A stretch of DNA of 64,000 bases from NCBI RefSeq assembly GCF_020523795.1, contig NZ_JAJALI010000001.1, positions 310,001 to 374,000 of the forward strand. The letters run 5' to 3'. A program made the position numbers and the translations under genes. Positions 45,272 to 55,217 of this stretch are shown one piece after another (the stretch's first letter is position 1; each line of letters begins with the position of its first letter). The stretch is from Ancylobacter sp. Lp-2. GTDB lineage: Bacteria > Pseudomonadota > Alphaproteobacteria > Rhizobiales > Xanthobacteraceae. The notes beneath the pieces are model-generated. The model was given only the letters and a program-made list of their open reading frames with translations, made no database searches and was not told the DNA's origin.

Positions 45272-46606
45272 TCAGCTGCCGCGCGTATGGCGCCATGGCG
45301 TTCTGCGAGACGTCAGCCAGTTCAATGCCAGGAAGCCGGCTGCTGCCGAAATGATGGAGGCGCCGAGAATGCCGAGCTTGACCGAGTCCAGAAGCGTGGG
45401 CTCGAAGGCAAGTTCGGCGATGAAAAGCGCCATGGTGAACCCGATCCCGGTCAGCAGGCTTCCAGCCGCCAGCAGGCCCCACGACAGCTCGTTTGGACGG
45501 ATCCCCAAGCGCAACTTCACGGCAAGAACGCTGAAAAGCACAACCCCGGCAGGCTTGCCGACCACGAAGGCCGCGACAATCGCGGTGGTGAGCGCGGCAT
45601 CAAAGGTCGCCGCCGCCATCGGCACGCCGGCATTGGCAAGAGCAAAGAGCGGCATGATGGCGAAGGCTACCCAGGGATGAAGAGCGATCTCCAGACGCTC
45701 GATTGGCGACAGCACTTCGCGCGTGGCGACGCCCGCTCGATGGAGGTCGCCGCGCGCCGCCGCATCCCCACTCCAGTGATCGCCGGGAGGATAGGCGACC
45801 ACGCGATCGAGGATCGCGTGCAATCGCGTGTCACTCACCCAGCTTCGCGCCGGCGTCATCAGCCCGAGGATTACGCCGGTCACTGTCGCGTGGACACCGG
45901 AGGTGTCAAATGCGAGCCAGATGCCGCCACCCACCGCGAAATAGACGGGAATGTTGCGCACCCCCAGGCGCGAAATTGCAGCCACCACGGCAAGTCCGAT
46001 CCCGGCGGCACCGAGAGCAGCCCAGTTCAACGTGCCTCCATAGCCAATCGCCACGACTAGGATGGCACCTACATCATCGAAAATCGCCAGCGAGAGCAGG
46101 AACAGCCGCAAGCTCTCCGGAATGCGCGAGCCGAGCATTGCCAGGCACCCGATGACAAACGCCGTATCGGTGGACATAACGATGCCCCAGCCGTTTGCCC
46201 CCGGACTGCTGCCAATCACGAGCAGGAAAACCCCGGCCGGTACCACCATCCCGCCGAAGGCCGCTGCCACGGGCAGGGCAGCGACGCGCGGGTTACGGAG
46301 TTCCCCTAGCACCAGTTCGCGTTTTAGCTCGAGCGCAATGACGAAGAAAAAGAGCGTCATCAGCCCGTCGTTGATCCAGTGCCTCAGCGAACGGGAGACC
46401 TCGACCTCGCCGAACCGGATCCCGGCCGGCATATCCCACAAGGCGAGGAACGAGGCTGACCATGCTGTGTTGGCGATAACCAGCGCGAGGACCGTGCTCA
46501 GCAGCAGAACCACGCCCGCCATGGCCTCGATGCGCAGGAAGCGCAGGAAGGGCCGGGTGAGCCGGTCTGCCGGTTCTTTAGGAAGCCGTGCGAGGCTCTC
46601 GCTCAT
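45272..46606 (-). CDS. nhaA: Na+/H+ antiporter NhaA
   Basis: Inner-membrane antiporter of 444 residues with about 12 spans. The ion-binding aspartate pair is AIFDDVGAI (about 165-173), the pore Lys region is SWGLLAAGSLLTGIGFTMALFIAELAF, and TDTAFVIG is the family TDIAFA-like motif. Removes Na+ in exchange for protons. It extends some 50 residues beyond the E. coli enzyme, mostly at the ends. It is followed upstream by the transglutaminase-like gene on the same strand. Confidence 0.93.
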   Translation of the reverse strand: MSESLARLPKEPADRLTRPFLRFLRIEAMAGVVLLLSTVLALVIANTAWSASFLALWDMPAGIRFGEVEVSRSLRHWINDGLMTLFFFVIALELKRELVLGELRNPRVAALPVAAAFGGMVVPAGVFLLVIGSSPGANGWGIVMSTDTAFVIGCLAMLGSRIPESLRLFLLSLAIFDDVGAILVVAIGYGGTLNWAALGAAGIGLAVVAAISRLGVRNIPVYFAVGGGIWLAFDTSGVHATVTGVILGLMTPARSWVSDTRLHAILDRVVAYPPGDHWSGDAAARGDLHRAGVATREVLSPIERLEIALHPWVAFAIMPLFALANAGVPMAAATFDAALTTAIVAAFVVGKPAGVVLFSVLAVKLRLGIRPNELSWGLLAAGSLLTGIGFTMALFIAELAFEPTLLDSVKLGILGASIISAAAGFLALNWLTSRRTPWRHTRGS

Positions 46607-46658
46607 TCGACAAGCCTCCTCTCACTCCTGATCGCCTCCCGGCCGGGCTCCTTTACAT

Positions 46659-47474
46659 TTATGTCGGTCCCGGTACCTCGTAGGTCCATACCCTGAACGC
46701 CTTCAGGACGTGAGGACCGAAGGAGTTGATCAGCGGTATGTCAGCGGCGTCACGGCCGCGAGAGACCACGATCCGGCCGATGCGCGGCACGTTGTTGCGC
46801 GGATCAAATGTGTACCAAGCGCCGTCGAGAAAGACTTCGATCCAGGCGCTGAAATCCATCGGGTCTACGACCGGCACGCCGATATCCCCCAGATGCCCGT
46901 TCACATAGCGCGCGGGGATGTTGAGACAACGGCAGAAGGCGACGGCGAGATGGGCAAAGTCGCGGCACACGCCGACCCGCTCGTGGAAGGTCTCGAAAGC
47001 CGACCGCGTGGAGCGGGCCTGCATGTAATCGAAGCGGATGTGGTTGTGCACGAAGTCGCAGATCGCCTGCACACGGCCCCATCCGGGCGGCAGCGTACCG
47101 AACATGTCCCATGCCGTCTGGCTGAGGCGGTCGGTCTCGCAATAGCGGCTGCCCAGGAGATAGACGAGGGTATCGTCCGGTAGTTCCAGCACCGGCACTT
47201 CCTGCGCGGCCGGCAGCACCGGATCCAGCCCGCCATCGTCCTCGATGGTGGCGTCGCCCCAGATCATCAGGTCGCCCGCCGGCGCGACCAGCCGCCGGCA
47301 TCGGTTGCCGAACAGGTCGCGATAGGTCGATGTCGGGACATCGGGGGTGGTGAAGAATGTCTCCGCCGCGCGGATATCGGCGGCGCGATCCTCATGGACG
47401 GACAGCAGGCAGACGAGCACGGTCGGTTGCTGGCAGGTCAGCGTTATCTCATAGCCGTAGCGGATCAGCATCAA
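46659..47474 (-). CDS. Transglutaminase-like protein with Ser in place of the catalytic His
   Basis: Soluble protein of 271 residues. An N-terminal beta domain (about 1-120) precedes the transglutaminase core, where the nucleophile is in ERVGVCRDFAHLAVAFCRCLNIPARYVNGHLGD. The motif that normally supplies His reads MDFSAWIEVFLDGAWYTFDPRNN: Ser takes the His position, while Trp and Asp are intact. This may be characteristic of its subfamily rather than a defect. Candidate role is peptide processing or a stress-related activity; no substrate can be named. Confidence 0.83.
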   Translation of the reverse strand: MMLIRYGYEITLTCQQPTVLVCLLSVHEDRAADIRAAETFFTTPDVPTSTYRDLFGNRCRRLVAPAGDLMIWGDATIEDDGGLDPVLPAAQEVPVLELPDDTLVYLLGSRYCETDRLSQTAWDMFGTLPPGWGRVQAICDFVHNHIRFDYMQARSTRSAFETFHERVGVCRDFAHLAVAFCRCLNIPARYVNGHLGDIGVPVVDPMDFSAWIEVFLDGAWYTFDPRNNVPRIGRIVVSRGRDAADIPLINSFGPHVLKAFRVWTYEVPGPT

Positions 47475-47498
47475 GGATTCCCGGGAGTCGTGCCCCGT

Positions 47499-47774
47499 CT
47501 AACGGATGTCGGCGGCAGTGAGGATATAAGGGGCGCGGTGTCCGTTCGAATAGGCCCTGGACGCGGCCGCATAGATGGAGCTTCGCCGGGAGTCGAAAGC
47601 GGAAAGACATGCCGTTTCCGATGCCTCCGACAGGAACAACGGATTGGCCGGATTCACCAGCGCGCCGATGTCGACGAGGAACGCAACCTCGAACATGCCG
47701 TCATAGCCGGTGAACCGGACGGCGTTCCGCGCCTTGTCAAGGCTGCGGCTCGGATTGGGAAAGGCCAGCGTCAT
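47499..47774 (-). CDS. DUF1488-like small protein
   Basis: Protein of 91 residues: MTLAFPNPSRSLDKARNAVRFTGYDGMFEVAFLVD, then a helical part ACLSAFDSRRSSIYAAASRAYS and YILTAADIR. The FPNPSRS opening, FTGYD and length match DUF1488, of unknown function. ATG 47774 gives the usual family start; a GTG two codons earlier is possible. Part of a minus-strand run of three small genes upstream of groESL. Confidence 0.7.
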   Translation of the reverse strand: MTLAFPNPSRSLDKARNAVRFTGYDGMFEVAFLVDIGALVNPANPLFLSEASETACLSAFDSRRSSIYAAASRAYSNGHRAPYILTAADIR

Positions 47775-47832
47775 GGTGACCGTGCCGTGATTCGAGACAT
47801 AACGCTCCGGGCGAGCATCCCCCCGAGTTGGT

Positions 47833-48078
47833 TCAAGGCGACAGCCTCTCTTCTTGCCCAAGAGCGGCGTCGAAAGTGCAGGAATGAAGTGTATGACCAT
47901 TCTCGTCGACAATCCCGAGAGCATCAGGCCGCTGCGGCATTTCGAGCGACTGAGCCAGCGACCGCGCCAACCCTATCGCAGCGTCGAGGTCGACCGCGTC
48001 CACGGTTTCGCGGCCGACGACCGCATGCGCGTAGTCCCGTTCCCGTGTGCGATAGAACTCGATCACGAACTGCATCAT
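47833..48078 (-). CDS. Small hypothetical protein
   Basis: Protein of 81 residues, start at MMQFVIEFYRTRERDYAHAVVGRE (GAGAAAGAG upstream). It has an alpha/beta pattern with ASLAQSLEM-type helix and a HTLHSCTF strand. No family recognised; neighbours suggest a stress cluster. Confidence 0.55.
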   Translation of the reverse strand: MMQFVIEFYRTRERDYAHAVVGRETVDAVDLDAAIGLARSLAQSLEMPQRPDALGIVDENGHTLHSCTFDAALGQEERLSP

Positions 48079-48232
48079 ATCTCTTTCTCGGCATCGGCGG
48101 TCAGCTGAGTGCCTTGACACGCGGTGCTCCGGCAGTGGTTTTCAGCTTCATATGCATCTCGAACGTACCGTCGGACTTGGAAGCAGCTCTTTCTTCGGCG
48201 TCCGGATCTCGCGGCCGCTGCGCTACTGTCCC

Positions 48233-48535
48233 TTAGCCATGGCTGAAGGTCTGTTCGAGAAGCGCGGCGCCCTCACCCAACGGCGCAGAGACGACCGGCT
48301 GCAGATTGTCTTCCGTCGTCACCCGCTCGTAGTGCTCGTTCTCATTGTGGATGCGGTACTGTAGCGTGTTTCCGTAAGGCGGCAGCGTGGCTGTGATGCG
48401 GTAGATGTCACCGGATTTCGAGGGATACGTGCCGAATCCGCCCTTCAGTCGAACGGACTGCCCGATTGCGAAGAGATGAGTTTCGCTGTCGCGCCGGGCC
48501 GGAGGAGTGCTGCGAAGCGGAGTGGTCGCGGTCAT
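48233..48535 (-). CDS. Conserved small hypothetical protein
   Basis: Protein of 100 residues; the central HLFAIGQSVRLKGGFGTYPSKSGDIYRITATLPPYGNTLQYRIHNENEHYERVTTEDNL (positions about 26-85) looks like a small beta-barrel and recurs in alphaproteobacterial genomes as far as I recall, without known function. ATG 48535 is preceded by a GGACC-rich region. The first 20 residues are low-complexity Thr/Pro/Ser. Confidence 0.6.
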   Translation of the reverse strand: MTATTPLRSTPPARRDSETHLFAIGQSVRLKGGFGTYPSKSGDIYRITATLPPYGNTLQYRIHNENEHYERVTTEDNLQPVVSAPLGEGAALLEQTFSHG

Positions 48536-49072
48536 GTTGCTTGTGGTCCTTTTCAAGTGTGGTTTGGCAGGCCGCCGGAGTGTCCGGCGTCTGCGTCTGT
48601 ATTGACGCCGCAGGGCGAACGCCCCGGGCACCCGGACGGGAAGATGGCGTAGGCACAGCGGAACAGGGGGTACGTAAATATCCGTTACGCCCCCCGATAT
48701 CGCCTGATCCGGTGCTCGATGCTGCCAGTACATCCGTGGTCAGCGCAGGGTTCATCCAAATTCGAACAACGCGACATGCGCCCGGGAGGCGCCACGCATT
48801 CGCTGTCGAGAACTTGGTGATGTCTGGCGGGCCTAGGTCTCTGACACCGCGAAAGCCAACTCGGCCAAATCAACGAGTCCTACCGATACGCCTCAATCGC
48901 GATCCAAGCAAGCCAAACTCTCGGCGGCGAACAATCCGGGTCATCAAATTCTCGGACATCAAAATAAAACGTATGGGAATTCGCCTTTCAGCTGTCTCTC
49001 TCGGGAAATCGATCGTTCGATCGCGAGAGAAATTCGCGCCGAATATTTTCAAATATTTCGTGATCGCTGAAT
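48536..49072. other. Upstream region of groESL with a long inverted repeat
   Basis: No gene. TCTCTCG (48997-49003) pairs with CGAGAGA (49024-49030) around ATCGATCGTTCGATCG, about 50 bp before the groES -10 element. It could be an operator or the end of an upstream transcript; no other motif is evident. Confidence 0.45.
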
Positions 49073-49106
49073 TATAATTTTGGCACTCCTATCCTTCGAG
49101 TGCCAA
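49073..49106 (+). promoter_or_regulatory. groESL promoter -10 and CIRCE operator
   Basis: TATAAT at 49073-49078 is a consensus -10; the -35 near 49050 is weak. CIRCE follows at 49080-49106: TTGGCACTC-N9-GAGTGCCAA, a perfect inverted repeat differing from the consensus only in a symmetric A/T to G/C change. HrcA binds CIRCE to repress groESL until heat stress. Confidence 0.92.
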
Positions 49107-49160
49107 AGGCGCTATACAGATCCTGCGGTCGCCCTGTAGGCAGGCCGCGGAAAGAACCCA

Positions 49161-49478
49161 ATGACATTCCGACCCCTCCACGACCGCGTCGTCATACGGC
49201 GTGCGGAAGGCGATCTGCTATCCAAGGGCGGGATCATCATTCCCGACACCGCGAAGGAGAAGCCCTCGCAGGGCGAAGTCGTCGCCGTCGGCCCGGGTGC
49301 CCGCGACGAGGCCGGCAAGTTGGTCCCGCTCGATGTGAAGGCCGGCGACACCGTGCTGTTCGGCAAGTGGTCCGGCACCGAGGTGAAGCTCGACGGCGAG
49401 GACCTGCTGATCATGAAGGAGGCCGACATCCTGGGCATCGTCGAGAAGACCGAGGCGGCGACCAAGAAAGCCGCCTGA
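49161..49478 (+). CDS. groES: Co-chaperonin GroES
   Basis: Cytosolic co-chaperonin of 105 residues, slightly longer than E. coli GroES. Opening [12 protein letters not shown], mobile-loop segment [24 protein letters not shown] and [14 protein letters not shown] are canonical. It is the lid for GroEL, encoded 48 bp downstream. Controlled by the CIRCE element at 49080. Confidence 0.96.
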   Translation: MTFRPLHDRVVIRRAEGDLLSKGGIIIPDTAKEKPSQGEVVAVGPGARDEAGKLVPLDVKAGDTVLFGKWSGTEVKLDGEDLLIMKEADILGIVEKTEAATKKAA

Positions 49479-51152
<1,674 letters not shown>

Positions 51153-51157
51153 GCGCA

Positions 51158-51310
51158 GTGCCTGAATCGCTGGTCGCTGCCACGACGGGTGATGTCGCGC
51201 GTGGAGAACTGGCGTCCGCCATCTGCGTCCAGCGGTTCAACGCCGCGTCGGACGCGCCTGCGAAGCTCGCCGAGTTCAAGGCGATCCCCAACAACTACAA
51301 GAAGCGTTAG
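51158..51310 (+). CDS. Possible 50-residue protein downstream of groEL
   Basis: GTG 51158, six bases after the groEL stop, opens a frame to TAG 51308-51310 whose end reads QRFNAASDAPAKLAEFKAIPNNYKKR. The ending is lysine-rich and not low complexity, but no family is recognised and no clear ribosome site precedes it. It could be the remnant of a longer gene. Confidence 0.3.
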   Translation: MPESLVAATTGDVARGELASAICVQRFNAASDAPAKLAEFKAIPNNYKKR

Positions 51311-51811
51311 TTCATCGAGGCTGGCGGCTGGGCGACCATGCCCGGCCAGACGTCGCCCGATCGTCGTGGTGTCGAAGGCTGCACGACGGTCCTCGCCACC
51401 TGATTGGCTCGGGCCGGGGTATCGTCAGCGAGGCATTCGATCTCGCCCTCAGGGTCGGCCGACCGGGTTTTCACTGGGAAATCCGCCGCTGGCCCTTTGC
51501 AGGCTCCAGCGCCTCGTCGGGTTGGTGGAGTGCTTGCAGGCGGATTTCTCCCCGCCTTCAGATCCGAGGCCGCGCTTGGGCCGCACGTGCCGCCTTCATG
51601 AGATGCTGCGAACAGATATCGAGCTTCTGGAAGACGGGGGATCCGGTCATCGCGGCGAGTGACAGGCCGGGTCACAGGGAACGTCGTCGACGTTGTCTAT
51701 GTTTAGGTCAACAACATTCTGGCTGGCCAGCCGAGAATGTCGGCTCCCAGCCGCCTTACTAACGTCCGCTCATGGCGCTACCGGGGCATTGAGAAATCCT
51801 GGCACAAGCGC
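51311..51811. other. Gene-free stretch
   Basis: 501 bp. A short translated run on the plus strand (EAFDLALRVGRPG near 51429) faintly resembles a LysR effector domain, but it is not continued. Nothing else seen. Confidence 0.4.
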
Positions 51812-52144
51812 TCAATACTCCTGCGCGAGCATGATAGTGAGGACGCGGCCGGTCGCCCGCGGGTCGGCGGGAGCAGCGCTCCCGGCCGTCAGGGTGTAGT
51901 CATAATAGTCGATTTTCCAGAACACGCGGCCGGCTTCGGCGTGATCGATCGCACCGAAATCGTGCTCGCTATAGGGATCGTTGTCGGCAGAGAAGTCGTT
52001 GAAGCTGCGAGCCCTGGCGAGAACGTCTAACTGTGTTTGCATCGGCAGGGCCCGGATGCCAAGTGTCAGCATGACGCGACCGCCATTGAGGCTCATGCGC
52101 AGCCGGTCATTGAGCGCGGCGATGGTCGAGCGGCGATCGGTCAT
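51812..52144 (-). CDS. DUF3768-like protein
   Basis: Protein of 110 residues: MTDRRSTIAALNDRLRMSLNGGRVMLTLGIRALP, then DNDPYSEHDFGAID and VFWKIDYYDYTLTAGS, ending VLTIMLAQEY. These are DUF3768 landmarks; the family is common on plasmids and integrative elements and has no known function. Its ATG overlaps the resolvase stop (ATGA), so it is co-translated. Confidence 0.82.
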   Translation of the reverse strand: MTDRRSTIAALNDRLRMSLNGGRVMLTLGIRALPMQTQLDVLARARSFNDFSADNDPYSEHDFGAIDHAEAGRVFWKIDYYDYTLTAGSAAPADPRATGRVLTIMLAQEY

Positions 52145-52740
52145 GACGCGCGCTCCGGCATGGCGACGATCGAGCAGTGTTCGACCCGTCCCATGGCGCC
52201 GCTGAGGGTCGAGCGCGCGACGCCAAAGGTCCGGCATACGCTGGCTTTCGAGGCGCCGGCGTCGAGTGCGGCGAGGATCTGTTGCAGCTTTTCTTCGTCG
52301 ATGGCACGCGGGCGCCCGCCGCGCCGGCCCCGGCGCTTGGCGGCGGCAAGCCCGGCGATCACACGCTCGCGGGTCAAGGCCCGCTCGAACTGCGCCAGGG
52401 CGCCGAAGATCGAGAACAGCAACTCGCCATGCGGGGTGGTGGTGTCCATCTGCTCGGTGAGCGAACGAAACGCGATGCCGCGCTGCTTGAGGTCTTCGAC
52501 GAGGGTGAGCAGGTGGATCAATGAGCGGCCGAGCCGGTCGAGCTTCCACACCACCAGGCAATCGCCGGGGCGCAGGAAGGCGAGACATTGCTGAAGCCCC
52601 GGCCGATCATCACGGGCACCGGAGGCCTTGTCATGGTGGAGATGACGCTCGTCGATGCCGGCGGCGGTGAGGGCGTCGCGCTGGAGGTCGACCGATTGCC
52701 GGTCATCGGCGGTCGATACGCGCATATATCCGATGAGCAT
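52141..52740 (-). CDS. Serine recombinase, resolvase/invertase type
   Basis: Protein of 199 residues. MLIGYMRVSTADDRQSVDLQRDAL carries the nucleophilic Ser, LVVWKLDRLGRSLIHL the DRLGRS signature and arginines, and the C terminus GRRGGRPRAIDEEKLQQILAALDAG.. SKASVCRTFGVARSTLSGAMG is the HTH. Typical of Tn3-type resolvases or invertases. Upstream of DUF3768. May resolve replicative transposition or dimeric element DNA. Confidence 0.92.
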   Translation of the reverse strand: MLIGYMRVSTADDRQSVDLQRDALTAAGIDERHLHHDKASGARDDRPGLQQCLAFLRPGDCLVVWKLDRLGRSLIHLLTLVEDLKQRGIAFRSLTEQMDTTTPHGELLFSIFGALAQFERALTRERVIAGLAAAKRRGRRGGRPRAIDEEKLQQILAALDAGASKASVCRTFGVARSTLSGAMGRVEHCSIVAMPERAS

Positions 52741-52908
52741 AGTGGCTCCGATGTCAGTGGGGTTTTGGTGGGCGGCGGTTCGGCGACCGACCGGCATCCG
52801 AGTCATGTGCGGCCTGGGGCGGGCGCTGACGGCCATGGGCATGATCGGCTAGGGTACCGCCGGCCTGTTGCGCGAGGGCGCCAGCGGCACCCTCGCGGGG
52901 TCGATGGT

Positions 52909-53511
52909 TCAGCCGACAGCGCGGTCGGGCGGCGGCAGCAGGGCAAGCTGGCGCTTGGTACGCAGGAACAGCGGCTCGTCCGGCCAATCACGCCATTTCA
53001 GCACGAACAGGTCCGACGCCTTTACCTCGGTAATGGTGGCTTCCCACCAGCCCTCATTGGGCTCGGCGGTCGCCAGCACCAGGCTGCCGAGCTTGATGTC
53101 GCCCCAGTCGGTCGGCAGGCGAGAGCCGCTGAAGTCGTAGAGCGTCGGGGCGAGGCTCGCATGCTCAGCCTCCTTCTCCTCACTCACCGGGACGTCGTCG
53201 GTCATGCCGAGGGTCTTGACCAGCTCGGCATAGAGCTGGCCCTTCACGAAGGGCACGAAGGCCTTGCCGCTCGAATAGACCTTGCCGGCCGGCAGCTGCG
53301 CAGCGGCGGCCCGCAGGGCATCGCTGTCGAGCTCGGCGAGCTTCAGCCCCATGATGGCGGCGGAGCTCCGGGCGCTGTCGGCATCGGCCTCGAAGAAGCT
53401 AGCGGCATGCGGCTTGCCGCCGGAATCACGCCCGAACAGCACCACAGCTGCCGGGCGGGCGGCGGACAGCTTTTGCGGTTTGGCGACGACAGCAAGACTG
53501 GGCTTGGCCAT
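52909..53511 (-). CDS. Conserved hypothetical protein with C-terminal SH3/Tudor-like region
   Basis: Protein of 200 residues; I do not recognise a named family. The first half (LAVVAKPQKLSAARPAAVVLFGRD then ASFFEADADSARSSAAIMGLKLAEL) is alpha/beta; the last 60 residues (IKLGSLVLATAEPNEGWWEATITEVKASDLFVLKWRDWP) look like a small barrel. It occurs with DUF3768 and plasmid-like genes here. The 53532-53551 hairpin is in its leader. Confidence 0.6.
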   Translation of the reverse strand: MAKPSLAVVAKPQKLSAARPAAVVLFGRDSGGKPHAASFFEADADSARSSAAIMGLKLAELDSDALRAAAAQLPAGKVYSSGKAFVPFVKGQLYAELVKTLGMTDDVPVSEEKEAEHASLAPTLYDFSGSRLPTDWGDIKLGSLVLATAEPNEGWWEATITEVKASDLFVLKWRDWPDEPLFLRTKRQLALLPPPDRAVG

Positions 53512-53531
53512 TCAGGTCTCCTGATATGCAG

Positions 53532-53551
53532 AAGGGCCCCGAAGGGCCCTT
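53532..53551 (-). promoter_or_regulatory. Perfect hairpin in the leader of the hypothetical gene
   Basis: AAGGGCCC-CGAA-GGGCCCTT lies 20-40 bp upstream of the start at 53511 (minus strand), within its likely leader; on the plus strand it would be after no gene. Could attenuate transcription or be an operator. Confidence 0.5.
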
Positions 53552-53774
53552 GAGGTTGCGAACGACGATGGCGGCCGCGGCGGCGACCGTTCATGCACAA
53601 TACACAATCTTGAGTTGTTTTTCAAGTTTAACTGGTTGTGGATACTGAGCTATCCGGCCCGTTCGCCCGCAAGTCGCGGCAGCGCCAGCGGTTTTCGCGC
53701 CGGTCGCCGTGCCGCACCGCAACGCTGATGAAAACACGTTGCAGTTCTGTACCTTAGCACCTATCATGGGGGTG

Positions 53775-53955
53775 CGTGTGGAAACGCAAAAGCAACCGAA
53801 GCAGCACCCTTGTCGGGTGGCCTGCTTAATAAAACACCCGGCTTCGGCCTAGGGGTGAACGGGTTTGCTCGTTCATTCGGATGGGGAATAGGCAGGACGT
53901 GTTGAGCTTCGGTTGCACGTTTCCACCCACCCGGCGCCAGTGCCGCGGTGGGTGG
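53775..53955 (+). ncRNA. Candidate structured RNA with four-way architecture and alternative 3' hairpin
   Basis: The ends pair: GTGGAAACG (53778-53786) with CGTTTCCAC (53918-53926) and GCAACCGAAG (53792-53801) with CTTCGGTTGC (53907-53916). Inside are hairpins CACCC/GGGTG (53805-53819), an eight-pair stem CACCCGGC-TTCG-GCC...GGGTG (53835-53857) with a C(UUCG)G loop, GAACG/CGTTC (53857-53874), and an inner stem CCTGC/GCAGG (53821-53825 with 53892-53896). The 3' arm overlaps a second hairpin at 53923-53955. No known family recognised. It precedes a small ORF and may control it or be an independent RNA. Confidence 0.6.
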
Positions 53956-53980
53956 AGGTATTCAAACCGGAGCAACCCAA

Positions 53981-54073
53981 ATGACCGAGCCTTGCCAGCC
54001 TGCCCAAAGTGACGGACCACCGATCCCGGACCTGTCGCTTCACACCCCCGCGCTGTTCACCATCACGCGGTAG
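53981..54073 (+). CDS. Possible 30-residue leader peptide or small protein
   Basis: ATG 53981 with GGAG at 53969-53972 opens MTEPCQPAQSDGPP.. LSLHTPALFTITR and stops at 54073. It follows the candidate RNA by 25 bp and precedes an exported protein gene by 17 bp. Proline-rich; no family recognised. Confidence 0.4.
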   Translation: MTEPCQPAQSDGPPIPDLSLHTPALFTITR

Positions 54074-54090
54074 CGCCGGGGAGCATCATC

Positions 54091-54561
54091 ATGACCGTTT
54101 CAATCTGCAGCCGGCAGAGGATGACGCACGCCTGTGCCACGGCCCTGCTGCTCAGCGTTGGCCTCGTGCCGACAATCTCCAAGGCCCAAAGCCTCGAAAC
54201 CCTCGCCACTGGCGTGGAGTACTATCATCAGAGCGAAAGTCGCTGCGCCTATGCCGATGGCGTCGGCATGCTCGTCGATGCGATTGAGGGCTTTGTGCGA
54301 CCCGACAAGCCCTATCAGTGGGATGTCGAGCGCCGGAAGGCAGCAAAGGGCATTCCGATCGTCATCAACATACGGAAGCTGGAGAACAAGTCGGACCATA
54401 CGGTCATATCCGACGATCAACTCTTCTGCGATGTGATGGCCTACCCGGTCAGCAATGTCGTCGAGCTTTCCGAACTCATTGTCGGACCGGATGCGAAGGG
54501 CCTTGAGGATACGAAACGCCTAAGGTCGGGCCATGGCCAGGTGAAAGAGGCGGAGGACTGA
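54091..54561 (+). CDS. Exported hypothetical protein
   Basis: Protein of 156 residues. Signal peptide MTVSICSRQRMTHACATALLLSVGLVPTISKAQ; the mature region has two cysteines (SRCAYADGVGMLVDAIEG and QLFCDVMAYP) that could form a disulfide. No family recognised. Its stop is two bases from the start of the next membrane gene, so they probably form one unit. Confidence 0.6.
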   Translation: MTVSICSRQRMTHACATALLLSVGLVPTISKAQSLETLATGVEYYHQSESRCAYADGVGMLVDAIEGFVRPDKPYQWDVERRKAAKGIPIVINIRKLENKSDHTVISDDQLFCDVMAYPVSNVVELSELIVGPDAKGLEDTKRLRSGHGQVKEAED

Positions 54562-54562
54562 C

Positions 54563-54919
54563 ATGCGCATCGCTGTTTTGATCATCGCCCTGTCTCTGAC
54601 GATCATCGTTGCGCTGCAATCCTGCGCCGTCGGCTTCGGCGGCAACCTCGGCGGCCGTGAGGAAGTCTCGGCCGCGGGCGGGGCCGGCTTCCTCGTAGCC
54701 CTGCTGTTCGCCCTCGGGGCCGCCTTCGCCATGGGTTACCCGAAGGTATCGATGGCGGTGTTCGCCGTGGCGGCCCTCATCGCCTTCGGCTTCTCCGGTG
54801 CGTTCAGCGACCTGAAAGTCTGGGGCATCGTCGCGTTGCTGCTCACGGGCTTGTCCTATATGGGCAGCCGCGAGCTACGGCGAAAACTACCGGTAAAGGC
54901 AGGCCCCGGACAGCTATGA
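54563..54919 (+). CDS. Small membrane protein, possible lipoprotein
   Basis: Protein of 118 residues with an N-terminal hydrophobic run ending VALQSCAVG, which fits a lipobox, and two or three further spans (GFLVALLFALGAAFAMGY, VSMAVFAVAALIAFGFSG, IVALLLTGLSYMG). No family recognised. Paired with the exported protein upstream. Confidence 0.6.
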   Translation: MRIAVLIIALSLTIIVALQSCAVGFGGNLGGREEVSAAGGAGFLVALLFALGAAFAMGYPKVSMAVFAVAALIAFGFSGAFSDLKVWGIVALLLTGLSYMGSRELRRKLPVKAGPGQL

Positions 54920-54928
54920 GTACGAAGG

Positions 54929-54963
54929 CGCCCGCCGCGCGCCGAGCGCGAGCGCGGCGGGCG
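54929..54963. repeat. Perfect 12-bp inverted repeat
   Basis: CGCCCGCCGCGC (54929-54940) pairs with GCGCGGCGGGCG (54952-54963), loop of 11. It is ten bases after the membrane protein stop, in a gene-free 298-bp stretch. Probably a terminator, but without a T run on either strand directly after it. Confidence 0.55.
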
Positions 54964-55217
54964 ATCAGCCTAAAAAAATGCGGATATGTGTGGTGAGCAG
55001 TGAGCAGTTGGGTGGGCATACCGCGCAACTGCTCACCTGTTTTTGTGAAATGCGCGGTGATTTGGTGGTGCAATGGGGTAGGTGCAGTTACCCCTACCTA
55101 CACCCCAAACCCCTCAATCAGCGTTTTTGCGATATTCCGACGATTGTGCCGGATAGCCGTGAAATACGGCCGGGGCCGTTCTGCCCCGGCTTGATGGTGA
55201 GTGTGCGTGACGGCTCA

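Noticed and set aside
51429..51470. Faint LysR effector-like peptide between groEL and DUF3768
   Set aside because: Too short and not continued by other LysR segments.
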